DNA of 64,000 nt, taken from assembly GCA_964016875.1 (NCBI GenBank), contig OZ024719.1, forward strand, positions 65,543,224 to 65,607,223, read 5' to 3'. The position numbers and the translations under genes were made by a program. Below the pieces are notes generated by a model. It was not told the DNA's origin. It did no database searches and worked only from the letters and a program-made list of their open reading frames with translations. Shown here in pieces: positions 1 through 13,021 of the stretch; position 1 is the stretch's first letter, and each line of letters begins with the position of its first letter. This DNA is from Fallopia convolvulus (lineage: Eukaryota > Streptophyta > Magnoliopsida > Caryophyllales > Polygonaceae).

Positions 1-38
1 CACTGACGCCGGAGGAGTATTTTGCAAAGCTCGAAGAC

Positions 39-3000
39 ATGTTCTTCAAGGCGGGCATGAGTGTGTCACCCTCCATAATGAAGACGAGGTTCATCTCGGG
101 CTTAAGGCAATCCATTCAAGATCGATTGAAGATGCTTCCCATTAAGTACATCAACAACTTGGTGCACACCGCAATGCAAATCCATAAACAAGAGATGCGA
201 ACCAAGTCGGGTTGGTCCAATTCAAGGTACATTTCTAACTCTAGTCAATCCGGTTTTTCTACTAATCGGTTTGCTCCTTCTTTGCCAAGTGCTTCGACAG
301 GTTCCAAGACCAAAACCGAAGCCACGCCAGCCGCGCCGCGCAGCGCGAAGCCTAGTGTCGATCGAGCGCGCGACATGGCATGCTACAAATGCGGGGGCCG
401 TGGCCATATGCAACAAAACTGTCCGAATGCCAAGAAGGTTTTATTTACAACTCAAGGAGAGCCATATGACAGCCAGGATGAAGAAGAAGTTGAGACGCCA
501 AAGTTCGATGCCGCCGAGCTAGAGTGCGATCCATCGGAAGCTCTCGGCGTCGCCAGGCTAGGTTTGGTGACTCGGCGCGCCTTGAGCATCCACGAAGCAC
601 CAAAAACGGATCAATGCGAGCAACTTTTTCACACCCGATGATTGGTCCACAATGTCTCGTTGAGTGTCATTATTGATTCCGGAAGCTGCGCCAATTTCCT
701 TTCCAAGAAGGTTGTCGATCACTTCAAATTGCCGACGACACCACATACTCAGCCATTCAAGCTCCAATGGATATCCAATGATGGCGGAGATTGGTTCGAC
801 AAGCAGGTAATCTTCACCTTTTCTATTGGTCAATATTCGGATTCAATCCTTTGTGACGTAACGCCAATGGACGCCACACACCTCTTGTTGGGGCGCCCAT
901 GGCAATACGATCGTCGCGTGCTTCACGACGGGTATTTGAACACTTACATGTTCAATTACCACGGGAAGCGCGTGACCCTCTTACCTATGTTGCCTAGTGA
1001 AGCTCTACATGATGAAACCGAAAGGCAACGCCAAAAAGCTAGCGACAGCGGCACCGGCGCGCCAAACACGACGCCAACGGCGTCCGAAGGCAAAACTGCA
1101 GGATCTACAGGCGTTCCTGGTGCCATTCCTTCTAAAAACAATGTTCAAGGTGATCAAGAAGAAAAAAGCCGACAACAACTAGAGTCGGGCCGACAGTTTG
1201 CGTCGAGGGGACTCGGCAACGCGCCGAACGCAGCAAATTTCGACAAACGAGGCCTCAAACAGATTTCGGATGATTCCCTCGGCGTTCCACATTCCAAATC
1301 ACTCAAAATTGAGTTTCCACCAGATCTGAACAAAAAACGCCCAGGGGAACCCAATTTGAGCAAGGGACTGCCGAATGTACCTCCTAGCGTCGCGCAACAC
1401 GCCGTCGCTGCACGAAAACTTGGATTCCAAAAGCTACGGGACGAGTTTCACGGCGTTTCCAGGGGCGTTCTTCCTCAAAATCCAGGGGCTACAACATATC
1501 CAAAAATCGCCCCAGAAACTGATCGGACGAGCACCGACGCCGAGCCACCCTTGCTAGGCACATGCCAGGATTGTTTTCTCTTAGCCAAGCGTCGGGACAT
1601 CGAAAAGTCCATTCAGGGGAGTCTTTCTTGTTTCATTCTTGTTCCCCTTCTTTCAATAAAAAAAATCTTAGGATTCTTCACTCACTTCTTCTATTTTATC
1701 TATTTTGAAGGAGTTCCACGATATCATGTCGGATGAGCTTCCAAAGGGCTTGCCGCCGATCCGAGGAATCGAGCACAAGATCGACCTCGTGTCAGGTGCC
1801 TCCCTTCCGAATCGAGCCGCCTATAGAATTTCACCGAAGGAAACCGAGCAGCTTCAACGCCAAGTTCAAGACTTGTTGGACAAGGGATTCGTCCGCGAGT
1901 CCTTGAGCCCTTGCGCGGTGTCGGTGATCCTAGTGCCTAAGAAAGATGGTTTGTGGCGTATGTGCATCGACTGCCGAGCCATAAATCAAATCACGGTGAA
2001 GTACATGCATCCAATTCCAAGGCTCGATGATATGCTAGATGAGCTCCACGGCGCCGCCTTGTTCTCCAAAATCGATCTCCGGAGCGGATACCACCAAATC
2101 CGAATGCATGAAGGCGACGAGTGGAAGACCGCATTTAAAACCAAGCATGGTTTGTGCGAATGGCTTGTCATGCTTTTTGGCTTGACAAACGCCCGTAGTA
2201 CTTTTATGTGGTTGATAAATTTCGTTTTTCGTAAATTTTTAGGACGTTTTGTTGTTGTCTATTTTGACGACATTTTGGTTTTTTCTAAGGACATGGACTC
2301 TCACGCGAGGCACCTTAGGTTGGTGTTAGAATGCCTTCGCGAACATTCTTTGTATGTAAACTTAGACAAGTGTTCGTTTTGCACGCACACGACGAATTTT
2401 CTTGGGTTCGTCGTGTCCAAGGATGGGCTAAAAGTGGATGACGACAAGATCCGCGCCATCCGAGAGTGGCCCACCCCTACGACCCCAATGATGGTTCGAT
2501 CCTTCTTAGGGCTCGCAGGGTTCTATCGGCGTTTCGTCAAGGACTTTAGTTCCATCGCCGGGCCACTCCACAACCTTACCAAAAAGGCAACCACAGTCAA
2601 GTGGATGCCGATCCATGAGGCCGCCTTTCAGGCCTTAAAAGATGCATTATGTTGCGCTCTGGTCTTGCAATTTGCAGACTTCACAAAGCGCTTTGAAATC
2701 GAGTGCGACGCCTCCGTCTATGGCGTAGGCGGCGTACTCCTTCAAGAGAGACGCCCTTTGCATATTTTAGCGAGAAATTAACGGGGGCTACTCTCAATTA
2801 CCCGACGTATGACAAGGAGTTGTACGCCTTAATTCGGGTTCTTAAGACATGGCAGCACTATTTGTGGCCAAGTGAGTTCGTTATTCACACGGACCATGCG
2901 ACCCTTGCTTATCTTCGGAGTCAAACGACTCTAAACAGGCGCCATGCTCGGTGGGTGGAGTTTATGGAAACTTTTTCCGTATATCATCGCCCACAAGAAA

Positions 3001-4542
3001 GGGAAGGAGAATGTCGTGGCCGACGCTCTGTCACGCAGGTATGTCCTCTTAACACAACTCCAGGCCAATTTGCTAGGGTTCTCCTTGATTAAGGAGTTAT
3101 ATTTGCATGATCCATATTTTAAACCGATCATGGAGAACCTTGAGCAAAGTCGAATCCATGAGTCTTTCTTTTTAGACAATGGGTACCTCTACCGAGCCGG
3201 GAAGCTTTGCATTCCGGCCTCGTCTGTGAGGCATCTATTGCTCAAGGAAGCTCATGATGGACGAGGCCACTTTGGCATATCCAAAACCCTAGCGGCACTT
3301 CGTGAGCACTTCTTTTGGCCACACATGGCTTTGGACGTTCACAAGTATTGCCGGGGTTGTGTGCCGTGCCAAACCGCTGAATCGAGGTTCCAACCTCATG
3401 GCCTTTACACGCCTTTGCCAATACCGGACACTCCGTGGGAAGAACTCTCTATGGATTTTATCACGGGTCTTCCGATGACTAGGCGCGGTAAGGATTCGAT
3501 CTTCGTAATCGTGGACCGCTTCTCCAAGATGGCTCACTTCGTGCCATGCAAAGGGAACAACAATGCGACAGATATCGCAAATTTGTTTTTTGAGCATGTC
3601 GTGAAATTACATGGCGTGCCTCGCACTATTGTTAGTGATCGAGACACGAAATTTTGTAGCCATTTTTGGAGAACGCTTTGGGGAAAGCTAGGTACACAAT
3701 TACTATTTTCTACTTCATATCATCCCCAAACCGATGGTCAGACTGAGGTGACCAATCGGACCCTAGGTACCCTTCTTCGGACGGTGCTAAAAAATAACCA
3801 ACGCCAGTGGGAGGATTTAATCCCTTTTGTTGAGTTTGCTTACAATAGGTCCAAACACTCGGCAACCAACATGACGCCGTTCGAGATTGTCTACGGCCTC
3901 AACCCCCACTCTCCCATGGATCTTACCCCTCGACCCTTGAAGAACGGCGAGCACATCGACGCCTCGAACCGCGCCGACGCCATCCGCAAGTTGCACGAGC
4001 GGACATGAGATCAATTGGAGCGTCGGGCCACTCAGTACGAGGCGCAGCACAACAAAGGTCGGAAGCGCATGGTTTGCAACCCCGGGGACCTCATGTGGCT
4101 ACATCTTCGCAAGGACAGGTTCCCAGATTCGAGGAAGACTAAGCTTCACCAACGCGTTGATGGACCTTTCCAAGTGTTAGAGCGAATCGAAGACAACGCC
4201 TACAAGCTCGACCTCGACGGCAAGCATTCGGCGCACTCCACTTTTAATGTTGCTGAGCTCTCCCCCTACGTTGCACCCGCTTATGAGAAAACGGGGACGT
4301 TTCCCAACCAAGTGGGGGAGGGTGATACGACCCCCGTCATGGATGCTAGCCAAGAGGACGACGCATTCACACTTCGCTCGGATGGCCCCATCACTCGTGC
4401 CAGGACTCGAGCAATCCAAGCCGCAATGAGGTCTCTCGTGGCGCGCCTCTCCGCAGGCCACGACGCGCCTTACATCGCTACCTCGCTCGACCCCATCACT
4501 ACCATCGGCGTCGAGGAACCTCGCTACGAGCTCTCAGATTAG
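39..4542 (+). pseudogene. Ty3/gypsy gag-pol polyprotein, degenerate, 5' part outside window
   Basis: Decayed polyprotein of an LTR retrotransposon, read in the order gag, protease, reverse transcriptase, RNase H, integrase, which defines Ty3/gypsy. Gag ends with a CCHC knuckle (CYKCGGRGHMQQNC, about 378-420). The aspartic protease motif IIDSGS lies near 665-680. RT spans about 1800-2560 with the YFDD box near 2260. RNase H begins ECDASVYGVGG near 2700. The integrase has an HHCC finger near 3250-3370 and DDE residues in MDFITG, SDRDTKF and DGQTEVTNR. No chromodomain is visible after the integrase C-terminal region (to 4542). Damage: stop at 639-641 between gag and protease, a frame change near 1705-1736, further shifts near 2757 and 2980, and a stop at 4006-4008. 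It cannot encode an intact polyprotein. The 5' LTR and start of gag lie beyond the left edge. Confidence 0.93.
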
Positions 4543-4821
4543 CCGTGTCAAGGCGCGACATCCTCGAGCATCGGATCGCAAACCGAGGTCGCATCGAGCC
4601 GTCGCCAAGACCTCGGAGCATCATTTGAGGTTCTCGCATCGGACCTCGGGATCGAGTCTCAACTTGAGGTTCTCGGAGGCATTGGCGAACCTCAAGTTCT
4701 CGAGACCTCGCTAGCGTCGTCGCCAGCGTCCCGCGTCGTGCCAGCGACCTCGCCAGCGCCCAGACTCGCGCCGTGACCTCGCCAGCGCCGTGTCCTAGCC
4801 TTGCCAGCGTCGCGACAGCCA

Positions 4822-5396
4822 TGTCATGAAACTCCCGGCACGGTCACGGACGACCTATCCATTTTAAGTAGTTTTTAGCATTCTTTCCATTATAGAACAT
4901 TGCTATTACTAGTTTTATGCATTTAGAAACTTATTTATGGGCCTTGCGCCGAACACTTTTGGACCGCACCGTTGAGCCTCTAGCTTGCACGCTAGCCCTA
5001 GGCGCGCCGCCACCTTTTAGGGTTTTTACTAGGTTTTGCTTGTGCCGCCTCCCTATATAAGGGGGATTAGGCTTATGTTTTTATTCAGCGCACACTTAAG
5101 GATTAATTTAGTTGAGGGTTTCTCCTAGTTTCTCCTTAGTGCTATTGCGCCGCCACCTTCAAACATTCAAAGCTCTCGTGTTTCTCATTGTTTGCCATTG
5201 TTCGTGCCAAATTCCGTCAAACCAAAGCCTTCCGCTACGCTACGTTGAGACCCAATACTCAAGCCACCGATCGATCTGAGGCATCCCATACGAGGGACGC
5301 ATCCGGCTATATCAAAGGAGACCGCACAAAGCACATATCTTCAAAATTCTTCTCCGCTCATTAATTAGAAGAAGTCGGTGAAGTCAACATCCAACA
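4822..5396 (+). repeat. Probable 3' LTR of the Ty3/gypsy element
   Basis: The non-coding stretch after the integrase carries a promoter-like TATA (CCCTATATAAGGGGG near 5051-5066) and a pyrimidine-rich leader, as expected of an LTR. It can be bounded as TG (4822) to CA (5396). No second LTR is in the window to compare, and no clean polypurine tract is visible, so the boundaries are guesses. The GC-rich stretch 4543-4821 repeats words such as CTCGCCAGCG and GACCTCG and has no recognisable coding capacity. Confidence 0.5.
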
Positions 5397-6052
5397 AAGT
5401 TTTTATCCCACAGGATTTTTCTTGACAGGGTTTAAATGAGGCAACATCAAAGCGTATAATGGGTTTTTCTACCAAAAAAAAGCGTATAATAGGTTCAAAA
5501 GTTGCACTCTTTTTTTCTTTTTTTCAATTTTTTATCCCACAAGGTTTTTCCTGACAAAGTTTTTAACGAGACTTAACATATACCCATATCCTACAATATG
5601 GAAGAATGTGAATATTCAAGGGAGAGTGTTATGAATGTATGCATCTACAAGTTACCCTCACCAATTTCACCTCTTACTTATATCACATATATGATTGAAC
5701 ATGTATTATTGTATAATGCATGATTGGAGGTAACTTGTACAAGGTAAATTACTCATCTCCTTCACCTCCTAATTTTCATGCATGAATCATGGAGATTCAC
5801 CTAAATTTTATTCCACTCTTGGACTATAAATAGAGATATTCTCCATTGTAAAACTTGCACTAAAGAAGCGCAAAAAACACATACTCTATGTTCTTGCTCT
5901 TCCTCCCTCTCTTCTAATGATTTAAAATTTCTTTTAAAGTTGTTTAAGTGTTCTTTCATATCGCTTAAGTGGTGTTGTTCTTTTAAACTTTTTTCATAAT
6001 TTAAGAGTTTAATTGAGAATTGTCGACAACCAGTCATGGACACATGCACATA
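5397..6052 (+). mobile_element. Ty1/copia-type 3' end: internal remnant, polypurine tract and LTR
   Basis: A polypurine tract (AAGGGAGAG, 5618-5626) is followed at 5627 by TGTTATGAATG, a common way for plant copia 3' LTRs to begin. The presumed LTR contains a TATA box (CTATAAATAGAG, about 5824-5836). Internal sequence upstream includes the degenerate phrase GGTTTT...CTGACA...TTAATGAGGC seen near the 3' end of many plant copia elements, repeated near 5410 and 5540. No coding domain survives. The right boundary (somewhere 6027-6060) is uncertain. Confidence 0.45.
5449..5490 (+). repeat. Micro-insertion with 12-bp direct repeats (CTACC-A type)
   Basis: AAAGCGTATAAT occurs at 5449-5460 and 5479-5490, flanking GGGTTTTTCTACCAAAAA. 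This matches the pattern at 7200, 25758, 30407 and 47396: a short CTACC motif plus an A-run between target-site-like duplications. Confidence 0.6.
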
Positions 6053-6487
6053 CATCCTAGTTTGTGACTTTGTGTTGAGTCATTTCATATACCAATTTTG
6101 TTTGGTAAACATAAATGAAGGATTTGATTGCTATGCTGGACTTTTTTTACTCTTACCTTTTCAAGATTTCAATGAAAGAAGTATTTGTACAACCAAATAT
6201 AAGAATTAGCTCTATTTTTTACAAGGTAAGAATTAGGTTAAGTTCAAATACGATTTGTAGTATTTTATGTATGGGAACTTTAAAATTTTACTTTCAAAAT
6301 TTTCTATACGCAATCTAGCGAAAATGAGTAATTAAGGGATATAATTTTCTGTTATTAATCACTTGATTTACTTTTTTAAATAAGGATATAAATAATTATC
6401 TCGATTTCTCAAGCACAATCAATAAATTTTGTTTACCTTTGAATTACTCTTTATATTGCTAATTGAAAACCAGTCTAATGTATATTC

Positions 6488-6580
6488 TTGAATTACCCTT
6501 CTTATTGTCAATTGATTTTAGGATGGAACCCAATGAGTTTATGTGCTGAACATAATACGTATACATGTGTGCCAATGGAC
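6488..6580 (+). repeat. Fragment of the TRIM-type LTR found complete at 60833
   Basis: The stretch containing ATTGATTTTAGGATGGAAC, then TTTATGTGCTG and ACGTATACATG, aligns by eye with the LTR at about 60900-60970 (ATTGGTTTTAGGATGGAAC...TTGTGTGTTGG...TGTATACGCACG). It is a decayed LTR fragment without partner, primer site or coding sequence. Confidence 0.5.
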
Positions 6581-9500
6581 GAATTTAGGGGGAGATGCCG
6601 GGGGCAGCCGCCGCCACATCTAACCAGAGGAGTGATGAGTTTACACATGGGATCCAGGAAGGGAGGAAATTTTTGGAATTTCCGCCCCCATAGAGCTGCT
6701 CTGGATGAGGCGAAGGTTGTAGTGAGCATAGGAAGACAAGAAGGATTGGAGGAGGAGGAAGAGGTGGAGGGTTGTCTGTAAGTTTGTCAGTGATTCAATG
6801 AAGGAAGAAGACGAATCAGGTGAAGATTGGTGGCAAAAATAACACGACGTCGTTTTAACCCTAATTTTTTTTTTCAAAAATGACGTTAGGCTAAAGTTTA
6901 GGTATTTTCATTAAACCATTTGTACCCAATTTGTCATTGAGAATTGAGAAGTAAGGGTACGCAACACAAAGTTGATAGCTAGCGGAAACTTTATTATTAA
7001 ATTATTAATTTGTTCAAAAGTCCGACCCCACTTCCAGACAATGTTGGATCCGCCCATGTGTGGCCGTACTAGCACATACACATTCTACCTACCATCGGCT
7101 CTTCTAGTTTGATCAAGTGCAAATTGCCACAATTGGTATACTTTTCACTTGGCAACTTGAGGCAGAGGTGGTGCATATGAAACTAATGGAAGATCTGGTG
7201 GATAAAATAGATATTTTTTGGTAGAAGGATAAGATAGATACCTACTTATTCGTATTTTGCTACCGCGATTAAATTCGATCACGAAAACTTTAATCAGGTC
7301 TTGCCAGTCATGACGAGGGAGAAAGCTAGTCAATTTCTATTGTTTAAACTTCAATAAAAGTTTCATAAAAATTTACTATAGGATTTTTTTACATTTTCGA
7401 AACTTGAAATCTGGTCTATTTCCACACGTAAATCATTGAAACGAATCGATTAGCAGTTAGGCGATCATCTATTTCAGGTACATTTCTTTTTCTTCTGATA
7501 TTAATGAAAATGATGGATTTGTTTTTCATTTTTGATCTAAGAAAATGATGTATTTGTGTGTGTTGATCTCTATGCATATTTCGAAAAAAAAATCATGATA
7601 GCTCGTTAGTGGTCGACATGTTTTGTTCTCTTTTATAAAAAAGATGAGATTTGAAGTGATTCAACTTGATAAATTAAACCCTAAAAATATCATGCATACT
7701 AGCTCGTTAGTTGATATTCTGAAATGGATTCCAAAACTATATTATCGATCAATCGCGCGATGGGGGTGAATTATGAGGAGCCAATCATTCATCCAAAAAG
7801 GGTTTTCATTAAGGTTTCACGATACCGGATGTTAAGGATTCAATCACACCATTAAAATTGAAACCTAATCATTCTCCATTATTTTTAGTGGCCCCTAAAA
7901 ACCCTAGTAGTAAAAAAGCCTCCCCTTTTCGTTGAATTCTTACAGAAAAGGGCTCTAGATTTTAGAGGGTCCGATTTAATATCCTTAGCTTCTCTTTTAT
8001 CTCCATTTTCTATTTGTTTCTTTATTTCTTAGTTCTTTTTAGGGGATTTCACATAAGAAAATTAAATATGCATTTTTAAGGATCGGATCCTATTAGGTGA
8101 CAAATTAAAGCCACCCTTAATAAGAACATCGAAATGTGTATGGGAGCTATCTTCACTTTATTGAAGTTGCAAAATTGCAATAATGGGTTGCCATTGTTAT
8201 CGATCAATAGCAAGCTCCTATCATGAACAATTGGATGTGTGGTCACATTCTCCTGTTCTTTATTAAATTTGCAAAAAATGCTATATATATGATGTCTAAT
8301 GTATACATATTCTGACCTTCTTTTAAGCACTCTCCAAAAGCACCCAATTCTTTTTCCCTTCAATATATATATATAATGTCAACAATGGAGGCTAACGTAT
8401 AGTCTCCATATTAACTTTTAAGGTGGTCCTTGGAAATGGATTAAGCATTAAGCTGACTTAGTTTGGTTAATTAATTCCTTACTATTAAGCTCAATCCCAA
8501 TTCATGCGAGGAAGTATTATACGTAGTAATTTCTAAGTGAACATACAAATTTGACAAGATAGATGAAAAGAAACAAGAGCCCATAAATAATGTGTACCGC
8601 TACTTTATAATTTGGATTTTACTAGTACTTTGAGAATGCAAAAGCGTTTCACAAACTTCATTTATACTTCTTATCCCTCCAATGTCGTTTTCCCAAATCC
8701 AACATTGCAAGTTGCAACAACCTATATATTATTAGAGATAAGAGAGATCAATCAGGAAGAGTCTAGGTTTAGCGTATGAGTTGGGGAAGAATTTCGATCA
8801 TGTCCATCACACCAACCGCCCTAAGTAAATGCAAGATGGTGCCTGATGTATAAGGACTTTATATAAGTTCATCATTTTTATGCTCTAAAAAGGGAAAAGG
8901 CCTCTTTAGTCAGTAATCATTCGTCTCAATGATAGAAAATACTAATAAACTAAAAATCCCCTCAACCATATTTTGATCTGCCTTGAAAATTAAGATTATA
9001 ATAATTCATCAAGAGAGAGTTCTCTAGAGCACCTAAAAGTCTAAAACAAACGGACCATTGACTTAATTTGGCACGAGCTTCATTCATGTGTAATATCATA
9101 TGGTGGATTGGTGGTTGGTCGTTCTTGACAAGTTAGAATTAAGGAAAAAGTATACAAAAAGCATGGTGAATAGACAAATCGAACACATCTAATCTCAACA
9201 CATTATTTTTCCCGTCCAAAAAAATGTCCTCAAGTTGATCATAGGCATGTACGTATAGGAAAAAATTGGGTTGGCTCAGATTTGATCGTCCCCAATACTC
9301 TTGCCGTGTAGATTAATAGAATACTCGTCTAAACAAATCGAAGAGAGTATACGAATGAGCTTGATTTTGCTAATCCTAAGTTTGGATTGAATCTTGTAGT
9401 CCTAATTTTCTATGGCAAGGGAGAATCACATGAAAATCATGCAACAACATCAAAACACCCTCCAGAAAAGTGTAGAGAAAACTGAAAAAGGAGATGCCCA

Positions 9501-11603
9501 CTAATTTAGCCAGAGAGCATGAACGAGAAAACCATATCATTTGTACAATCCTTCACTGGACCCCTGAGCTCAGAACAAGTCACTCCTTTTCTTCAGTGGG
9601 TAAGAGGAAAAGGTAAAGAGGGAAAAAAAGAAAGTGTACAGCAATTGACAATTTTGATAACCCATAGGCCCCCATGTCTGAACATGACAGAAAGTGTACA
9701 GCATTTCAAAATTGAACTCTTAAGAAAGAAAGAAAAAAAAAAAAGATTACAAGGCATCACTTGAAGATTCCATACCTTTCATCTACATATAATAGGACTA
9801 CACAAGCTTTTGCTTGTGGTCCTATGACAAAAAAAGCCATTGTTTTTGCTTAGATTTTGCCAAAATATGAATAGGTGCAAGCTAGAGAGCATATTCTAAC
9901 TAATCAGAGTTAGCAGGCATGTGAATCTGCATATGAAAGGACCTTGAATAGGTGAATGATGGAAACCAAAGGGACGAGCAAAGCCTTAACACTATTACAC
10001 ATGGTTTCTAAAATGTACCAGTTGGTTTTCTTCTAGCTAAGTTTTAACACATTTCAATTGCTTTACAATTACACCCACTATCTAGAAATTAGAATGCTTC
10101 AATTAAGTCCACAAAACATAGTTTATGTAGTCTGTATGATTTTGATATTACATTGTTATCATTTTCCTAGTTCTCAACTGCCAGAGAGAGCAAAATAAGG
10201 AAACTTATGTCAAGTGTTACAAGAACGAGAATACTTGCACATGGGTAACAGCCATGAAGGTGCAGCAGACAACAAACTAAGCAAGAGTATAACATGATAA
10301 GTATTTTGTTAACATTTTAATTTACAAGTCAGAGCTAATGCAACAAGACATAATCATACAAAAGCAGAATTGTATCTCTAATTACAAAAAACATAACCAA
10401 GGCAAAACCACAAGTGCTGACAAAAACAAGCAATGAAGTTGGCAGGAATTAGGAAAAAAACATAGCTCTCAATAAAATATTCTAATAACAAAAGCATGAT
10501 ACTATCGTCCAGTGTAAATAATTCACCATGTACAAACAATACTGGGAAGAGATATAGCTATGCATGCTAAGCAATGGAAGCAAAAGAGATTATAAAAACA
10601 AAGCCTGTATAAATACTGATTGATAAGCTATCTAGATTAACAGCAGAGACACCTGGTTTTCAGTTTTCACTAAACACCAATACTATTTCCCCAGTCGGGT
10701 TGTATCACCACAGAACAAGTAGTGAAATTTTAAATGGCACAAATACTCGGAAGTAAAACACTTTCATGGTTCAATTCATCACCCACATGCGTAAAAGTTT
10801 GCAGCAATAACATAAAAATGTTCTGAATACCATTTGTTCACAGCAGAACTCTATAGTCACCAGACAGCTTACTTAGTTACTTATGGCTGGAGGGCTAGGA
10901 TGTCAAGAAGCCCTTTCCCTCAAATAGGTTAACAATATATTACATTAAAAAGGATACACAGACAAGAAAAATTGAAAAAATATCAACTCAGGAAGGGAGA
11001 AACAACATAACCTTATCTCTCCCTACCAAGAAGAATACATAAAAGGATTCACCATTCAATTTTGAAGTCAGAGATCAACCATTATTTAACACACAATATT
11101 GAAAAACAAGTGGGAGGGCTGAAACAAGAAGTCTTTACTTTAATCTAACTCAAACATAAAAAAAATGGGTTGAACTAATGAGCATGCATATTAGTGCACA
11201 TGGTAATAGCAACTTCAGAAAGATTTAGCATTTAGGTTTTCCCACCCTTACAATTAGCTGATTTATCCATGACATGAGTAAAAAAGGCTATCCATCAACC
11301 AGCCACAAACAATGCTTCAAAATCATTACTTTCAAGAAGACAGTAATCTGGAGCTTAGTTTTGTCTTATGCCATACACTATCTAAAGCAATAATTAGAAC
11401 TAGCTCTTCTTTTATGGTAGAACTAGCTTAATTTAAGGTCACTAGCTAGCAATTACTTGTACATAGAGCTTGACCAACAGAATAAGAACAAAGATTGAAT
11501 GTAAAAAGGGGGTTATAATTTATTATTACCAGCACAAGATGTCAAGAGCACCAACACCATCGAGATAAGCTGGCCACAAACTATTAGTAAATGAAAATGA
11601 AAC
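6581..11603. other. Intergenic, no supported gene
   Basis: AT-rich DNA with only short, chance-like open frames and no recognisable domain. Within it are a small insertion at 7200-7240 (listed separately) and an imperfect hairpin around 9796-9825 (AGGACTACACAAGC...GCTTGTGGTCCT). The part from about 9500 to 12000 could include 3' flanking sequence of the minus-strand gene at 12100, but I see no splice-supported exon. Confidence 0.6.
7200..7240 (-). repeat. Micro-insertion with 14-bp direct repeats (CTACC-A type, reverse)
   Basis: GGATAAAATAGATA (7200-7213) and GGATAAGATAGATA (7227-7240), one mismatch, flank TTTTTTGGTAGAA. On the minus strand the insert reads TTCTACCAAAAAA, the same word as the insertions at 5449 and 30407. 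Confidence 0.6.
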
Positions 11604-11907
11604 AAAACATTTCTCACAAATCATAGATTGCTATAGATAAATAGGTATAGAATCCATATCTTCCTACCAAACATAACCATGAATCCACACCTTTGGGCAT
11701 ACACTTCATCAACACACGACCCTCTAGCAAACACCCAAAAGAGGCTGATTTCAAAACATTTCTCACAAATCATAGATTACTATAGATAAATGGGCATAGA
11801 ATCCATATGTTCATACCAAACACAACACAACCATGAATCCGAACCCTTGGGCATACACTTCATCAAAACACGACCCCTAGCAAACACCCCAAAGAGACTG
11901 ATTTCAA
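11604..11907. repeat. Tandem duplication, two copies of about 150 bp
   Basis: Copy 1 (11604-11752) and copy 2 (11753-11907) both begin AAAACATTTCTCACAAATC and both contain GGGCATACACTTCATCAA and a stretch ending CTGATTTCA. They differ by a few substitutions and small indels, so this is an old local duplication in non-coding DNA. Confidence 0.85.
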
Positions 11908-12099
11908 AGAACCGCCTTTGTTTTCTGTCATAGCCTTAATTAATCAATCAATAGGCGAATAGAACATTGGCAAACTAAACAGAAAGAAGGTAACAAAGCA
12001 GAAGGAGATTGGAATTCAAGTAAAAAAAAGGAGAGATCTTCCCAATAGTTCCAACTTCCAAAGAAGTTTCAATCTTTCTCAAATTTCCACCTCTTTTCC

Positions 12100-12642
12100 T
12101 CAGAACCTCTCCACCTTATCAGCCTTAACAACCGGATTAGCCTTAGCTATGGCGTCCTTGCCAGCTCCCTTGAAATCGAACGAGCAACTGTGCTCTTCCG
12201 GGTACCTGTGCGATCCACAAAACGTACTCCCACACCTGCACTTGAACCCCATCACTCCTACCTTTTTGTTGCAGCACCCGCACCGATTCGCCGCCTTCGC
12301 TGGCGGAGGCGCCACCGCCGCCACATCTTCCGCCTTCGCTACCTCCGACGATGAAGGCTCCACCACCAGGACGGACGCTTCCACCGCCGGCTTCTCCGGA
12401 ACCTTCTCAGGGACGACGATCGTAGCCCGCGCCGGAGACGAAGGGGCCGAGAACATGGACTTCTCCACAGCAGCCATCGCCGTGGCCGTCTGCTCCTCGC
12501 GCATCTTGCTGTCTCTGTAGCACTTGGAGCAGAGATTCATCGTGGCAGCCGAACCAAAGAAACCACAGCCGTTTGCGCACAGGATCGGAGCGTCCGATTG
12601 TTGGAAGCTTGTGGCGTCGTTCATCTTGTTCTCAGAAGCCAT
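12100..12642 (-). CDS. A20/AN1 zinc-finger stress-associated protein (SAP)
   Basis: Intronless 180-residue protein. The A20 finger lies at about residues 17-45 (C-x3-C-x11-C-x2-C within ILCANGCGFFGS...NLCSKCYRD). The AN1 finger lies at about 121-160 (NRCGCCNKKVGVMGFKCRCG then TFCGSHRYPEEHSC, all Cys/His ligands present). The linker is rich in Ala, Val, Glu and Pro. Plant SAPs of this architecture and size (160-180 aa, intronless) are cytosolic or nuclear regulators induced by abiotic stress, and some act as ubiquitin ligases or bind ubiquitin chains through A20; that is family knowledge. The start chosen is ATG at 12642 (MASENK). An in-frame ATG at 12699 would add 19 low-complexity residues and is less typical of the family. 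Confidence 0.95.
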   Translation of the reverse strand: MASENKMNDATSFQQSDAPILCANGCGFFGSAATMNLCSKCYRDSKMREEQTATAMAAVEKSMFSAPSSPARATIVVPEKVPEKPAVEASVLVVEPSSSEVAKAEDVAAVAPPPAKAANRCGCCNKKVGVMGFKCRCGSTFCGSHRYPEEHSCSFDFKGAGKDAIAKANPVVKADKVERF

Positions 12643-13021
12643 GCTTGTTTCCCCCTCTGCGTTACCTTCGCCTCCTCCCAATCGACAGAAGATCAACAAA
12701 CAAACGAGCGAGAACCAAGGAAGAAAAAGCTAGGGTTTTGAAACTTTTACCAAGATCGAATTCCAAATCACCTTTTTATCTCTGATGGAATTGATGGGAA
12801 TTTTCTCGGGGAAATCGAAAGAGAAAATTGTTCCTAAATACGCGTAGAGAAAGGAGAGATCGGAACCAGGAATTTGAAATGTAGCCAGCAAAAATTGATG
12901 AATGAAAGAGACGCCTCGCTGGCCTCTCCAGTTCCAATTGCAATTTCAATGGTCAAATGTTCAAAATGCACACAAATTGATATTAATGCTATCGCGTTCT
13001 TGGACTATAATACCCCGGAAA
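12643..13021 (-). promoter_or_regulatory. 5' flank of the SAP gene
   Basis: Upstream of the minus-strand SAP start. CT-rich on the minus strand near 12650-12760, consistent with a leader, possibly with a 5'-UTR intron as in many SAP genes (not demonstrated here). The Helitron at 13022 begins about 380 bp upstream of the start codon, so the element is part of the proximal upstream region. Confidence 0.4.

Noticed and set aside
9519..9764. 81-codon plus-strand open frame
   Set aside because: Lys-rich low-complexity ending in a polyA run, no similarity recognised, AT-rich context.
11394..11432. Another micro-insertion (GAACTAGCT on both sides of CTTCTTTTATGGTA)
   Set aside because: The direct repeat is only 9 bp and the insert lacks the CTACC-A-run word; not included in the set of five.
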